60,000 bases of DNA from Strigamia acuminata (GCA_949358305.1 OX442314.1:32113608-32173607), one strand, 5' to 3'. Positions 10,901-25,900 are shown, numbered from the stretch's first letter. Notes: generated by a model not told the origin, from the sequence alone. A program made the numbers and translations.

Positions 10901-13900
10901 AAATCTACGGAGGTCGTCGAGGGAGTCACCCATTCGAACTCAGTAGTCACCACCTGTCCTCCCAAGTCCGAATTTTTGATGGTCCAGATGGTGAAAATGG
11001 CCGGACCAAAACTGTCGACGTCGGGAGTGTGTTATATCGACGGGGGAGCTCAACGCACATTCATACGGTCCGAATTGGTAAAAAAACTGAACTTAAAAAT
11101 TTTAGGGACAGAAACCATCAACTTGGCCGTGTTTGGACAAGAGCCGAAGTCAGAAATACGCAACAGAGTCGAATTAACTCTCAGCCCCGCCAATTCGAAG
11201 TCACCAGCTGTCACAATCGAGGCCATTGAAACTGCCCACGTCACGTCCACGCCCGGAGAGCAGCCAAATGCGCAACTTAAAGCCGAACTACATCGAAGAA
11301 AAATCGAGGTGGCCTGTAAACAAGTCGCATTGCATTCGAAGGAAGTGGACCTATTAATTGGAGTAGACCATTACTGGCGTGTAATGACAGGCCAAACGGA
11401 ATTTTTGGAGGAGAATTTGATTGCAGTAAAGACCAAATTCGGTTGGACACTGCACGGACAGACCACGAATGGGACAAGAGTCATTGCTGCGCCGGTAAGA
11501 ATTAACAAAATTACGCTTACCCCATCGACAGATGACCTTTTACGCCGGATGTGGGAACTGGAACCGATTGGAGTGCGCCACGAGTCGGTCGAAGACAGCG
11601 ACGACGCTGAAACGCTGCAGAAGTTCGAAAAAACTATCAAATGGACGGGTTCAAAGTATTCCGTGGAACTGCCGTGGATCGTGGACACCAACGAGCTCGA
11701 CGACAATTATCGAGGAGCAGAACAACGCATCATGTCGCTGATTCGTCGCTTCCGAAAACAACCAAACCTCTACTTAGAATATAAAAAGGTTATCGACGAG
11801 CAGTTGAAAATGGGAATTGTCGAAGAAATTCCGAACCAAACTTCGACAGGGCCGGTCTACTACATGCCACATAGTCCAGTGATCAAAGAGGAACGAATTA
11901 CCACAAAGTTGCGAGTCGTATTTGATGCATCATCACACCGAAAAGGCCACCTTTCCTTGAACGATTGCCTATCAAAAGGTATAAACTTTCTACCTTCACT
12001 AATTTTCGTATTGTTAGGATTTCGTCTTGGGAGAGTGGCCATGATGGGTGACATTAAAAAGGCATTTCACATGATCGAGATCGCTCTAAAGGACCGCGAC
12101 GCAACGAGATTTTTCTGGATTGATGAGTGCTGGGACGGTATAGGAAAGGCATTGTTAAAAGTATTGCGACAAACTCGAGTGTTATTTGGCGCCACACCAA
12201 GCCCATTTTTGTTGAGCGCCACCATTCGACATCACTTGCGCAAATACGAGGAGAAATATCCAGAAACTGTAAAACTGTTGTTAAAGTGCCTGTACGTGGA
12301 CGACTTCATCTCATCCCTCAAAACCGTCGCTCAAGCACTGGTAACATTTCGCCAGTCTAACCTGATTTTTACAGAAGCCGGCATGGAACTCGCCAAGTGG
12401 CAAACCAACTCACCGGAACTCAGAGCCAAATTTCGCGAGGAATGCCCCTCTGACACACTGCTGACATCAGATGAAGATACAAAAGTGCTGGGAATCAGAT
12501 GGAATCCAAACTCGGACGAATTGGGACTGGCGGTGGAGAAAACTTGCTCACCTTACCAAAAAGCGACAAAGAGGGAGGTAATAAAATTAACAGCGCAAAT
12601 TTTCGACCCCTTAGGATTTGCCACACCATTCACCGTGACAGCACGCATGTTTTTCCAGTCCCTATGGCTCAGGAATTTGCCATGGGACGACGAATTAGAC
12701 ATCGAGTTGCGCGCTGATTGGAAGAAATGGACCGACCAAATTCCCACTCTGAAAAATATTGCAATTCCACGATGGTTGGGATTGGACGAATTTGACCAAT
12801 GCGAAGTACACATATTCTGCGACGCGAGTCCGAAGGCATATGGGGCGGTGGCATACATCCAGAACTCTAATGGTGATTTGATTGAGACTAATTTCATTTT
12901 ATCAAAGTGTCGTGTAGCTCCTGTCAAACCACTTACGCTGCCACGACTCGAACTCATGGGAGCACTGGTTGCTGTACGCCTCGCCGATCAAATCAAGGAA
13001 CTGGTGACGCCAAACGAGATATTTTTTTGGACGGATTCGCAGATTTGTCTGCATTGGATAAAAAACACGTCCAAACGACCGCCAACCTTCGTGCACAATC
13101 GGGTACTGGAGATAAGAGAGAAGTCAAGAGTAGACGAGTGGAGACACGTGCCAGGCGTCGAAAATCCTGCCGACCGCCTGACAAGAGGAATGGACGCAGA
13201 GGCGATGATTGTCGAGCGACTTTGGTGGAAGGGACCAGACTGGCTGCGCGGAAGTCGTCAGGATTGGCCAAACCTACCGACAGAGACGGTCGAAGAACCG
13301 GACGAGATGACTGAAATCCACGTCGAGGCGGTACAGACGACAATAACTAATGTTTTTCCGTTTGCCAAGTTTGGATCGCTTTCAAAGGCTATCCGAACGT
13401 TGGCATGGGTTTTCAGATTCGCTGACAACGCTGGGAAGCGACAACAAGACGCCAACCAGCGAGGTCGAGGTCCATTGGTCGCAACTGAGTTGAAACGCGC
13501 GAGATTCGGCCTAATTCGAATCGCGCAAGCAGAGGTTTATGGCCAGGAAATAAACCAATTGAGGGATGGAAAACAAATTCAGAGGGATTCGAAATTGCGA
13601 GACCTGAATCCACAGCTGAACGATATGGGGTTGATTGAACTGCAAACTCGACTGCAAAAATCACGAGATTTGCACACAGCTGTGCAACCTTTGATTTTAC
13701 CTCCAAACCATAAACTCACGAAATTAATTTTACAACACTCTCATTTACAGGTCCTTCATTGCGGATTGACAGCCACATTGTCGAAATTTCGAGACTTATA
13801 CTGGACACCATCCGCAAGGAGGACCTTAAAATCGATTTTGGACAAATGCGTCGTCTGCAAAAAGATTCAAGGACGGTTGATGCGAGAAGTGCCAGGCCCC

Positions 13901-16900
13901 CTCCCAGCAGACAGGACGACTAAGTGCCAACCATTCGCGGTTACTGGGGTCGATTTTGCTGGACCGATAATAATAAAGGGACGAACAACCAAAGCTTACA
14001 TAGCCCTTTTCACGTGTGCAACCATTCGAGCGGTCCATTTGGAACTGGTTCCCTCATTGTCAACAACAGACTTTTTGGGAGCTTTTGAACGATTCATCAG
14101 TCGTAGAGGCCTCCCAAAGACGATGTACAGCGACAACGGGTCCACCTTTCGCCGCGCTCATTTAGAACTTTCATCTCTTTTACGCTCCACCAAAGACGAG
14201 GCGTTCCAAAATTATCTGGCTCAAAAGGGAATAGAGTGGAAGTTCATCGTGGAAAATGCACCATGGTGGGGAGGGTTTTGGGAGAGGATGGTACAGACAG
14301 TTAAACGTTGCTTGAAAAAAGTAATCGGATCTGCACACCTCAACTTTTATCAATTTGGAACTTTCTTGGCACAGACGGAAGCGGTCATCAACCGTAGGCC
14401 CATCACATACGTGTACGAGAAGCCAAGCGAAGCCGAACCACTTACTCCAGCACATTTCTTGACGGGAATCATGCAAACGCACTTGCCGGATTCAGGGTCG
14501 ACTGAAATACTCGAACCGACTCAAAAGGAATTCGTTCGACAGTGGCAATATCAACAACGCATGTTGTCAACATTTTGGTCACGCTGGTCCCGTGAATATT
14601 TAAAGGACCTGAAGGTGCAAACGGGAAAATCAGACAAACGTGAGCTGCAAATTGACGACGTTGTGATAATTGAGGAGCAATTTAAACCCCGTTTGAAATG
14701 GAAGATGGGGAGAGTGGTCGAAGTCAGACGAGGTCGCGATGACAAAGTTAGGTCATGTGAACTCGTGCTCGCGGATGGGGGAAAATTACGTCGACCTGTT
14801 CAACGTCTCGTGCGTTTGGAAGTGGGGTCAGACATCCCCTCCCCGCCGGCAGTGTGAAAATCGAGTGATTTTACGCGTGATATAAACTATTATTTGAATT
14901 GCTATTCTCATTTTTGAATTGTTGTTATCTTTTATATTTCAATGTGTTGATTTGTCTTGTGGTTTTAGTTGTTATTTGTGTTTCATTTACATTGCTTTAT
15001 CATTGTATATTTTTATTGATAATTTACCATTTTATTAGATTGAATAGTTTAATATTGTTGTAATATTTCTTATTTTAATGCTTCAATATATTTGTATTTC
15101 TTATTTGAGTGTTTGACCTGTTCCTCATTTGTAGTACCTTGCCCTGTTAATCCCTTAATTGGTGTGGGTTTTTCCTACCTCTTGAGCGCCGTCTCATTGG
15201 CGCTCTGAACGCGTCATCCACATTCCTCTACCCCTTTTCCCATTGTGTTGAAAATAGAATAAACTTTTAGTGTACTTTTTACCTCTAAAACGTGTGGTTG
15301 TGCTTTTACTTTGCTCCAACGCCATCTTTGAATTTCAACACAACCTCAACTTTATCCATCATTTGTATCCAGGAACTTTTAGAAACTTGTTGCTAAGTTT
15401 GTATTATTTTTATCTTATGCAAATTTAACAGAATTAAAAGCCAATTAAAATACACTAGTCTTTCCCATATGCATTGAATCAGTTATTTGAATGAATTGAA
15501 TTGGACAATTATTTGGTTACAAATTTTGAAATTTGAGAGCAAATACTTGTGTGGCTGACTGTAAGTAACATCATGAACATAATTATAAGTTAATCACAAT
15601 TTCAGAATGCTACAAGTAATAATAATAATAATAACATGCTTTACTTTGCTGACTGTGAAATTTTGTTTCTTCAGAAACAATGTTGTGTGTGAAATTTCTT
15701 CAAATTGACATTTTTGTTGCTCTGCACAGTTTATCCCTAAATTGGTTGATTGAAAACTGTTCCCACCAAATTCATATTTCAATAACTGCAAGCTAAAATC
15801 CTAGAATTAAAAATAAAAAAATATGCATATTAACTTCTTACTTTATAATTTTTCATTCATTACAAATCATGTGTATAAACGTTTATAGTGTATGTTGGGT
15901 ATATAAACCCCCCAAGTTATTTACAATAAATCAGTTCTCACTTTGTGACAATGTTCTTTCGGCGCAAATATTTTACAATACTTGGTCGAGAAAAGCCATG
16001 TCAAACTACTAAAAGCTCACGAGAACAAGTTTAACAATTACTGAAGGTGAATTATTGCAATAGTGTAAATAAAATGGAGTCGTGGGTTTTCTCAAATCAT
16101 ATGACATTTATTTAGTATAACTCCGTTATATAAATAAAATGGCCTACAAAGATGGCCAGTGATAATACGATTGGTGTCCTTGGCTCCGAAATAGATGGGT
16201 CAATACATCGTATTCGCATGGAGAAAAGATGTCATCTATCGTCGGGCTGACTGGTCTCTGGTTTGGTTCTGTAATGGCGGTATCCGAGGCTGTGCGGTTG
16301 ACTTATTCCACATTGTCACAATCTCATGTAAATATCTAAGATATTTGCATAGAGTATTGCTGTTATGCTGTTTGGATTACGCATACTTTTGTTATCAAGT
16401 ATGACGTAAATAATTCATCATGTGGGAATTAATGATATTCAGGCGTCACACATAACTCGATGAGTATATGTCGTGAGCCAAAGGTCATTATGTTGTCATC
16501 TGGATTACAACAAGCAAATTTGGTTATCATTTGTTTTGCTGCAATGTTTACGTCCGGTTCTGTGTCAATCGAGTTCTTTATCGTGAGTAAAACTTCGTTT
16601 TGCATCATGATACGATGAAATGATTTATACAACTGAGTTGACTAAATCCAAACTGTAAAAGTACAAATATGAAATCCTACCGGGTCCGAACGGTAAACAT
16701 CATCCATCGCTCAGCCCGGTATCCTCGCGATCACACAGTCGCCGTCTGCCTCACAGGACTTGGCGGTAAACATCATCCATCGCCCAATCCCGCGGCGTCA
16801 CCTAGCCTAGCGAGTACTAAATGCCCGTCCAGGCCTAATTCCTCGCCAGTCCGGATGGTCATGACCACAGACAAGGATGGAGGTTTCCTCATCCAGGGTC

Positions 16901-19900
16901 GTACTCACGGAACACAACATTATCCGTAGCGTCAACCTCAGTCAAAGGCTGGTGATGCGCCATCGTTTCGATAGCACCCAAAGATTGTCTTGCAACAATC
17001 CGCATTTCACCACAGGTCATGGTAAGCAGCACCATTTAAGGCGGGGAATGCATATAAATATATATGCGGGCTCAAGTAAGTAAGTGTGGTACAAATATCA
17101 TGACAAGAGCGAGCTATTTCCTGTTGCAAGGGAATATATGCTCTTAGAGCACAATGGAACTTCCAATGCTCCAATGGGGACATGAGTCCTCGGAATCCCT
17201 CCAATCACTCAGTGTAAAGGTTGGATACTGAAGCCACTTGCCTAATTAGATGACTTCCAGATGTTAAACAGGAACTGGATACCCAGGACCTAGCTTTCTC
17301 CCAGGTCAGGACAGGAACTGGATAGCGGGGACACACTTTGGATTAAGTCTTTGACTCAATCCACAGGGTGCCCATAATTGGTGCAGGTGCATGAGGTTCG
17401 CTTGGTTTCATGATAAATTCAAAGAATATTATCCTAAGACCATCAAATACATATCTAATTGTAATAAATATATATAAAACAATATAATCAAATGTTAACT
17501 TCACATAAAACTCAGTTTTATGTGCTTTTAACTTTAATTCTTCAATTTCTGGTTAAATTTGCCGCTAAATGTAAAAAGCGCCATCTAATGACGAATTTAG
17601 GCATTTATTAGGTAAATACACCAAAATGTAACCGTCACACGTCCCCCTAATCAATAGAACTACTCTGTATTTCTCATTGATTCTCTTCTTTAATAAATGA
17701 CTAATCTTAGATCAATCCATTTAAGGTGGCTTTATTCATTTTACGGATCGTACATCTTCTCGTGAGATAAATCCTCTTTGTGGACATGTAGATTCTTTGC
17801 TCCACAAACCAATAATATCTTAGTGAATATCTTAATAAATCTTTTTCTCATTTTTTCTTAGAAAAAAGTCAAATCAATTTTTTGGGATGTTCAAAAAATA
17901 ATTAAAGTTCTGTATTCATGACAGGTTATTCGGAGAATTATTGTTCATGAAATCAAACATACCTAACTATTCTTGGTTAGTATCACAATTCTTGTGGCTA
18001 ATAACGTTGAACGACAAGGGTCATCTAAATACAATTAGTACTGTTATTAAAAAAAGAACAATACTAAAATTTAGGCAATATTTTTGAAGAAAACACTCTT
18101 GATACTTCACAAATAACTCGAATGATTTGTTATTCGTAAGAAAAAACAAATCTATCGGTATTTCGACTCTGATTTCTACAAATAACTAAGTTATTTGAAG
18201 AATGGTTCTACTTCTTCTACTGGATTGAGACTTGTCAGTGTTTGGTCATTGAATTTCTCCAATTTCTTGTTGTAGAATCGAATTTCGAGACTGTTTCCTC
18301 TCAGAGAAAACTATCTTGATGACTTGTATGTTTACAAAATCGAGTGTCCGGGAAATTAATATTTGAGTGAAAATCCTACTAGATTTCTTGATCTTTTTTC
18401 TAGGAAAAAATAACTCAGTCTGATTTTTTGGATGTTCAACAAAAATATTAAAAGTTTTTACTTGTAAATGGCATTTCATTCGCACATAACTCTAAGAGTA
18501 TATACTACGAATGGTCTCATAGGTTTGAGTCTATTTCTGGAAGAAGTATCCGATTCAAGTATAAACTTGGTTTATGACATGAAAAAGTTGGGATTTCACT
18601 TAGCTAAATTGGGTTACAATTTAACTAATTAAAATCTTGATTTGTTTTCACTAAGCTGTTGGGCAGCCTTAGTTTACCAAATCTGGAATGCGCTGTTGAA
18701 TTATATCGGGTCCGATGTTCCCACGTTACTCATCACCGGACATGATCTCCTCGCGACCACACGGTCGCCATCGAGCATTTGGACATGGAGTTATTAAAGC
18801 ATCCATATCCAAACAAGATGTATGCCGATGTAGATTTTCGTTAAGTCCACAACTTCATCAGCATTGATTTATTTATTTTTTTCTTAGCTAATTTCTCGAG
18901 AGAAAAATAAACGTAAGAAATTTATCTTCAAATTTTGTCTGAAAGAAAATTGTCCATGTACTAGTAGGTAACAGATTTGTTCTCAGAATTCTATCTATTG
19001 TCTACTAATAAATTGGCAGTTTGATGCTCTCTTGTGAGGACGAGAATGGAACTGCCCATAGGGAGTATAGGAAGTTCTTCGCATTCTCTGTGAGGGTAAA
19101 TTTCTTAGAAATTCCACACCTGTCTTAAGTTTGTTGGTTTTTCAATCTTGGGTCTTATTTTCAAAAGGAAACAATTAACTCTTTGATTTAACTGTTTTGT
19201 CGGAATGTTTAATATTTCTTCGAAATAAAAACATATTTGTTTGGATGTAAGAATGTATTAATTTCTCAAAAGAAAAATTATTTCCAATCTTATTAATCTT
19301 GAGTGAAGAATATTTATCAAATCTCCTATTTCTTAGAAAAAGAAGTGTGACAAACATTCTAAGTTCCTTGTGATTCTTAATATTCGAATAAAGATGTTTC
19401 CTTCGGATTGGTCCCAAGATTCTTTGAGGTATATTCTTCGAATAATACTTCAATATCTTGCTAGTTTTTATGTGCAAAATGTCCGTTGCGCTTCATTATT
19501 AAATGAAGACACCACAAAGTTTGCTAGTTTACTTTTCTGAGAAAAGAGAAACTCTCTGGGTGGAATGAATGGTGATAACAAGGACGTTTTGTCACTTGGT
19601 CGCTAATTCCTTTCTTGAAGAAGCCCTTGCTGATTTGTTTAAGTCCTTATATTCTTTACACATGATTTTCGTTCTTTATGCTCTTAATTTTTTTAAATGA
19701 AAAGATAAATTTAAAAAAACCATAATGTAAGTTGCTAGATTCGTATATTCGTCTTCAGATTTATTCTCAATAAAAAAAATAACTTTAAAAATTATATAAT
19801 TTACTGAGAAAATCTGCTGTCTTTGGTTTCTTCTAATATTTCGATTGAAATTATTAAAAATAAATCATTGTAAAATTTCTTAGTTTGATTTTTAGTAAAA

Positions 19901-22900
19901 AGAACAAACATAAAAAACTTATTTCCAAATTTCTGAGAAAAATGAAACACAATTAAATTTTTAAGGTTATAAAAGGTTATAAAGAATTTCATTCTTATAT
20001 ACCCCTTCCCCCTTTTCTTCAGAATTAACAAATTCTGTAGAAATATCAAAAAGAAATATAAACTTCTTAGTTTAATTTTCATAGAAAATAAACCAAAAAA
20101 ATTTAATTCCTAATTTTTGGGCGAAATTAACGTTTCGTTTCTTCTAGTACTTCTATGAAATACTAAAATAAAACTTTATATCCACCTGTTTATTAATCAG
20201 GATCCTGATTATCAAAATCGTTGTTTGTTTCTTAAAAAATTTCTAAGAAATTTTGAAGGAAACATAATAGCAGCAAATTGGAGGTTGGGTGAATGAGAAG
20301 TGACCTCTTGATTGGGGGTCAACTTAGTCATTCATCCCCCTTTGCTAGGATTCCCGTCGCGTTTCAGCCTGTCTCTCTATTTGGGTCAATATTTCTCAGA
20401 AATATTAATTTAACAGTAGCAATTTTTGATTACTTTCTCTAGGAGAAAGTAAAGAGCAATTGTATATAATTTACCAGCCACATATTTTGATCAATAAAAT
20501 TTCTTCTGTTTATTTACATCTCGTAAGAAATATAAACATACAAAAGTGAGTTGTGTAGATTGGGTGAACAGAAAATGGCACAGGTGACGTGAGTCATCTG
20601 CACATTTACCAAAGTACATCCCTCTTTTAAGCTGTCACAGCAAACAACGTCAAGGTAATTATCTTCTGAAGAAAAGTAGTAATCTCTTCTGTCTTTAAGT
20701 TGGTGCATCTTAGTATTTTTCTTGGTCACCCTTCTCTAGGAGAGGATAGCCTCAATAATACATTGTGTGATTTAATATTTTCATAAAAAAAAATATTAAC
20801 GTGGAGTTCTTGAACTTTGATAGTTTTTAACATCTATTATTCCTTTTTTCTTAGAAAAAAACAAACTTCTAGATGTAACTAAAGTTCTAATTAAAACTTG
20901 GCAAATTGTTGAAGTTACTTTTTCTTAGAAAAATGTAACTGACAAGAAATAACTTTTGAATGAAACATAACTCTTTGAATTTATATTTCAACAGACGACA
21001 ATTTCCAAATCCTTCCAACAATCTGTCTTTGTGTTTCTCCAATACTTTCTAAGAAAGATTAAAGGGAACATGATAAAATTTCTTAGTTCAATTTTTCGTA
21101 GAAAAAAAGAAACATAAAAATTTTCGATTAAGTTTTTCAACAAAAAAATGTATCAACATCTGGGCGTCATTATCTTAGTTAGTCCTTTCGATTAAAAGAA
21201 GAAACTTTAAGAAATTGGTTCAACCGTTTTTTAACTAAGTTAAAATTTGGTAGAAATGTCCGACGAAAATTATTGTTTTGATAAACAAGAATTTCGGGAA
21301 GTATAACTGTGAGTGCTGAGCATGACAAAAATTCCTCAGTTTAAGTTTTCTTAGAAAAAAATAAACTTGTGAACCGTTAATCCCATAATTTGATTTGTCA
21401 GCTAGAGAAATAACTCTTGGAGGTAAGGACTAGTTGAATGTCTCAAATTAGAAATTAATACTATCAAAATATTAAGTAAGAGAAAATAATTCTCTAACCC
21501 ATTTTCTCAAGCCGGGAATTGACGAAAATAATTGTTGGTGTAAGCAAAATTTCTGATTATTTTGACTTATTCTCTTCGAAAATAATCCCCAAAATAACAA
21601 AAAAATTTACTCTTCTAAGTAGAAAATCGCCGTTTGTTTTCTTCAACAATTCTCCCAGAAACATCAAAAGAAAAACTTTTTAAATGCTACTGGAATAAAT
21701 TGTCTATCCAATTAGCGTAGAAAACTGTGTCACACCCAAAGGGAAGTGACGACGATAACTTTCTAGCCTGTTTGCAATCGCTGGCTGGTTAGGGCTCAAA
21801 CTTTTTCCTACTCTGCTTGATTCTTTGAATCAACCAAGTTACTTCTTTCTATAAATATTCTAGAATTTACAAGAAAATCTCGTTTAAATCTTATAAGAAA
21901 TGACTACCGGTAACTAAAATTTTCGTACAATTGCACAAAAAGAAAAGAGACACATTGAAATAAAGAAACCCCAAAAATATATATTCTAACTAACACTAAC
22001 ACTAGCTGTCGGCCTGTCGCTAACTATCTAAAATAAAACACACTTTTTTTTTTAAACTGGCGTTTTATAGGAAAATACGCTTAAACTAAAATGAAAAAAT
22101 TATGAAAATACACTTAACTTAAACTGCTTGGAGTGGTACAATCTGGTCAGCGTGGTCAGCATGGTCAGCGTGGTCAGCGTGGTCACAGTCCAACATGGCA
22201 CAATGGTCGGCGGCGTGGCACCTCTAGTGGGTCAGGTAGTTGACCCACGAATTCCTTTGGTATTGTTTCTGTGCAAGTACTTTAACCTTTCAGGTGAAAA
22301 GTTAAAGCAGTTTACACACAATTGTTTTTCTTTTGAGATTTCTAAGAAAACATCAAAATGAAACAAGGCCCAAATTTCTTATATTTATTTTCCCCAGAAA
22401 ATAAACATAAAAAATTATGTCCACGATTTTTCAATCAGATTTCAAATTTGATCAAAAAACGAAAATCGTTGTTTTGTCTCATCTTAATACCTCTGAGAAA
22501 TATTAAGCAAAACACTGTAGAATTTCTGAGTTAAAATTTTCGTAGAAAAAGATAACTTTTACAATTTTACATCTAAATTATTCAAGCTTTGTAAAAGACA
22601 TGAAAAATTCAAACATAACAATCTTGTTAATCCTTTTATTATTTCTAAGAAATATCAAAAGATAAACAGATAAAATTTCCATTTTTTACACTTCACTCAA
22701 AGTTCACTTTCAAGTCTTGCAACCTATCTCGGTGGGACCTCCACGTGTGACAATGTTCTTTCGGCGCAAATATTTTACAATACTTGGTCGAGAAAAGCCA
22801 TGTCAAACTACTAAAAGCTCACGAGAACAAGTTTAACAATTACTGAAGGTGAATTATTGCAATAGTGTAAATAAAATGGAGTCGTGGGTTTTCTCAAATC

Positions 22901-25900
22901 ATATGACATTTATTTAGTATAACTCCGTTATATAAATAAAATGGCCTACAAAGATGGCCAGTGATAATACGATTGGTGTCCTTGGCTCCGAAATAGATGG
23001 GTCAATACATCGTATTCGCATGGAGAAAAGATGTCATCTATCGTCGGGCTGACTGGTCTCTGGTTTGGTTCTGTAATGGCGGTATCCGAGGCTGTGCGGT
23101 TGACTTATTCCACATTGTCACAATCTCATGTAAATATCTAAGATATTTGCATAGAGTATTGCTGTTATGCTGTTTGGATTACGCATACTTTTGTTATCAA
23201 GTATGACGTAAATAATTCATCATGTGGGAATTAATGATATTCAGGCGTCACACATAACTCGATGAGTATATGTCGTGAGCCAAAGGTCATTATGTTGTCA
23301 TCTGGATTACAACAAGCAAATTTGGTTATCATTTGTTTTGCTGCAATGTTTACGTCCGGTTCTGTGTCAATCGAGTTCTTTATCGTGAGTAAAACTTCGT
23401 TTTACATCATGATACGATGAAATGATTTATACAACTGAGTTGACTAAATCCAAACTGTAAAAGTACAAATATGAAATCCTACCGGGTCCGAACGGTAAAC
23501 ATCATCCATCGCTCAGCCCGGTATCCTCGCGATCACACAGTCGCCGTCTGCCTCACAGGACTTGGCGGTAAACATCATCCATCGCCCAATCCCGCGGCGT
23601 CACCTAGCCTAGCGAGTACTAAATGCCCGTCCAGGCCTAATTCCTCGCCAGTCCGGATGGTCATGACCACAGACAAGGATGGAGGTTTCCTCATCCAGGG
23701 TCGTACTCACGGAACACAACATTATCCGTAGCGTCAACCTCAGTCAAAGGCTGGTGATGCGCCATCGTTTCGATAGCACCCAAAGATTGTCTTGCAACAA
23801 TCCGCATTTCACCACAGGTCATGGTAAGCAGCACCATTTAAGGCGGGGAATGCATATAAATATATATGCGGGCTCAAGTAAGTAAGTGTGGTACAAATAT
23901 CATGACAAGAGCGAGCTATTTCCTGTTGCAAGGGAATATATGCTCTTAGAGCACAATGGAACTTCCAATGCTCCAATGGGGACATGAGTCCTCGGAATCC
24001 CTCCAATCACTCAGTGTAAAGGTTGGATACTGAAGCCACTTGCCTAATTAGATGACTTCCAGATGTTAAACAGGAACTGGATACCCAGGACCTAGCTTTC
24101 TCCCAGGTCAGGACAGGAACTGGATAGCGGGGACACACTTTGGATTAAGTCTTTGACTCAATCCACAGGGTGCCCATAATTGGTGCAGGTGCATGAGGTT
24201 GGCTTGGTTTCATGATAAATTCAAAGAATATTATCCTAAGACCATCAAATACATATCTAATTGTAATAAATATATATAAAACAATATAATCAAATGTTAA
24301 CTTCACATAAAACTCAGTTTTATGTGCTTTTAACTTTAATTCTTCAATTTCTGGTTAAATTTGCCGCTAAATGTAAAAAGCGCCATCTAATGACGAATTT
24401 AGGCATTTATTAGGTAAATACACCAAAATGTAACCGTCACAACTTTCAAGCCATCTTGCATGCAACATTCATTTTAGCAACATAACATAAAAGTTTGCTT
24501 GTTTGGACGGACGCCACATGGTCAGGGGAAGGCCACGCGGCGCTAGACGCAACACACATGATAAAATTAACCTCCGAAATACACAAGAGGAACTAGTTAG
24601 TTTTGGTTATAGCTTTATTGTTGTCTAAGGGTATGATTTAGGTGTTTCACATGTTGTCTCACGCGCGAACCACACTCGTTGATTCCCACGCATTTCCTAC
24701 AAAAAATGAGAGTAAAAGCAGAAACATAGACAAACCATTGAGCTAGGACCCTCTTACTCATTTATTGATTTAAACGAGCAAATCTGGACACACCGTGTAC
24801 TTTCATAAATATTGAAGTTGAATGGTACTTGTATTCATTCATAAAAAAATAAACATTTTGCGCATACATCATTTAACTAAGTAATGACTCTCACCATACG
24901 ATGTTCCGAATATGTGAATAAGTAAACTTTATTCTGTCTCCATACGATGAGATCTTGTAACGAGTGCAAATATGCATCATGCTTTTGATCTCTAGTTCCT
25001 AATGTTTCCTTGACGACAACCATCAATATTTTGTTTTCAACTGTATCAAAAGTATAATGGGCAAGCTGGAATTAAAATTTATTATTAAATATGTAGCCAG
25101 AATGCAGTGTCTTACTGGGTTCCCACTTGACTCAAACACAGCAGAAAGTTCTGTTTTCTGCCAATATCTCTGATTTAAACTTGACAATGAATTTGAAATC
25201 ATCAAATGCGGCCAATGTTCATCCGATTACCCGTGCTTAGTTTCAACGGGAGACGAAGCTATTTTTGGCAATATTCGAGCAATGCGGTCAAATTTTCAAA
25301 TTTATCAATTTTTACACAAATAAAATTATAGTCTATTTTCTGTACACTTTTCTGCCCACTTTTCTTGCGAGATGGAAACCAGCAACAGAAAAGTTGACAT
25401 TTCAGCTCTGAAAATTTTCTACCGTAAGCTTAGAAACCTTTGTATCGAGTTTTTCATTCAAGTGGGAACGGAGCGTTAAAACCAGAATAGATTAGACGTT
25501 CTGTCTCGATTAGATCAACAAACATTCAGTCGGCATGGCAATAAGTTGACAAACGTGACTGCCTGCCATAACTTGTCAAACTAATGATGTTCCCGACTAG
25601 CAGAATGAATGATTGATTGAGTTTGAGGAGAATGCTCTTTACTTGTTCACAACTTTCGATCCAAATGAGAATCAGCTGAAAAGGAGCATCATTAAACTCT
25701 AATGATGTATTGGTGAATTGTTGGGCCGACATATGTATTTTTCCAGTCCAATTGAAACGGATCAATTTCAACAAGCAAGTTGGAACTAGAATTTTTAAAA
25801 AAATATTACGGAGTAATATTTAAAAATAAAAATAAAATAATTCAATTAATAACCATAATCATTTTGATAAATAATATGTATTCTTCTTGCATTTGTGATT

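Larger units (their letters stand above)
8945..15430 (+). mobile_element. Complete BEL/Pao LTR retrotransposon
   Basis: Two 578-bp LTRs (8945-9522 and 14853-15430) flank one uninterrupted polyprotein gene. The 5-bp duplication GAATT is present on both sides (8940-8944 and 15431-15435), as expected for BEL/Pao. The primer site at 9524-9541 matches tRNA-Phe. I saw no difference between the LTRs, so the insertion is recent and could be active. It lies between exons 6 and 5 of IR gene A, in the opposite orientation to that gene. Confidence 0.95.
17640..22745 (-). repeat. Interior of degenerate repeats, each with short TTTC..GAAA palindromes
   Basis: The AT-rich interior repeats a loose phrase: a palindrome such as ttttcttagaaaa followed by (a)aaac or ataaac, an AAAAATT run, GAAAATCGTTGTTTGT, and a second palindrome such as tttctaagaaatatc. 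Clear examples lie near 17868, 18405, 19850, 20070, 20845, 20925, 21050, 21095, 21345, 22335, 22490 and 22643. The last three are about 153 bp apart. The palindromes persist while their bases vary. No protein is encoded. Confidence 0.6.
15944..24441 (-). mobile_element. Large LTR element without coding capacity (LARD-like)
   Basis: Two 1696-bp LTRs (15944-17639 and 22746-24441) have TG..CA ends and a 4-bp duplication ACTT (15940-15943 and 24442-24445). The primer site next to the right LTR matches tRNA-Gln on the minus strand, so the element reads right to left. A purine tract (ATTAGGGGGAC) lies just before the left LTR on that strand. The 5.1-kb interior has no frame above about 100 codons and no gag or pol motif. 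I noticed two differences between the LTRs (16602 vs 23404, and near 17399 vs 24201), so it moved recently and must use enzymes from a partner element. It sits in intron 4 of IR gene A. Confidence 0.88.

Noticed and set aside
16195-17204. Small open frames of 60-90 codons, repeated at 22997-24006
   Set aside because: They occur twice only because they lie in the two LTRs of one element; no conserved motif.
17860-22660. Heat-shock elements in the TTC..GAA palindromes
   Set aside because: The spacing is usually three or more bases between TTC and GAA instead of two, and the sites are not in alternating 5-bp arrays.
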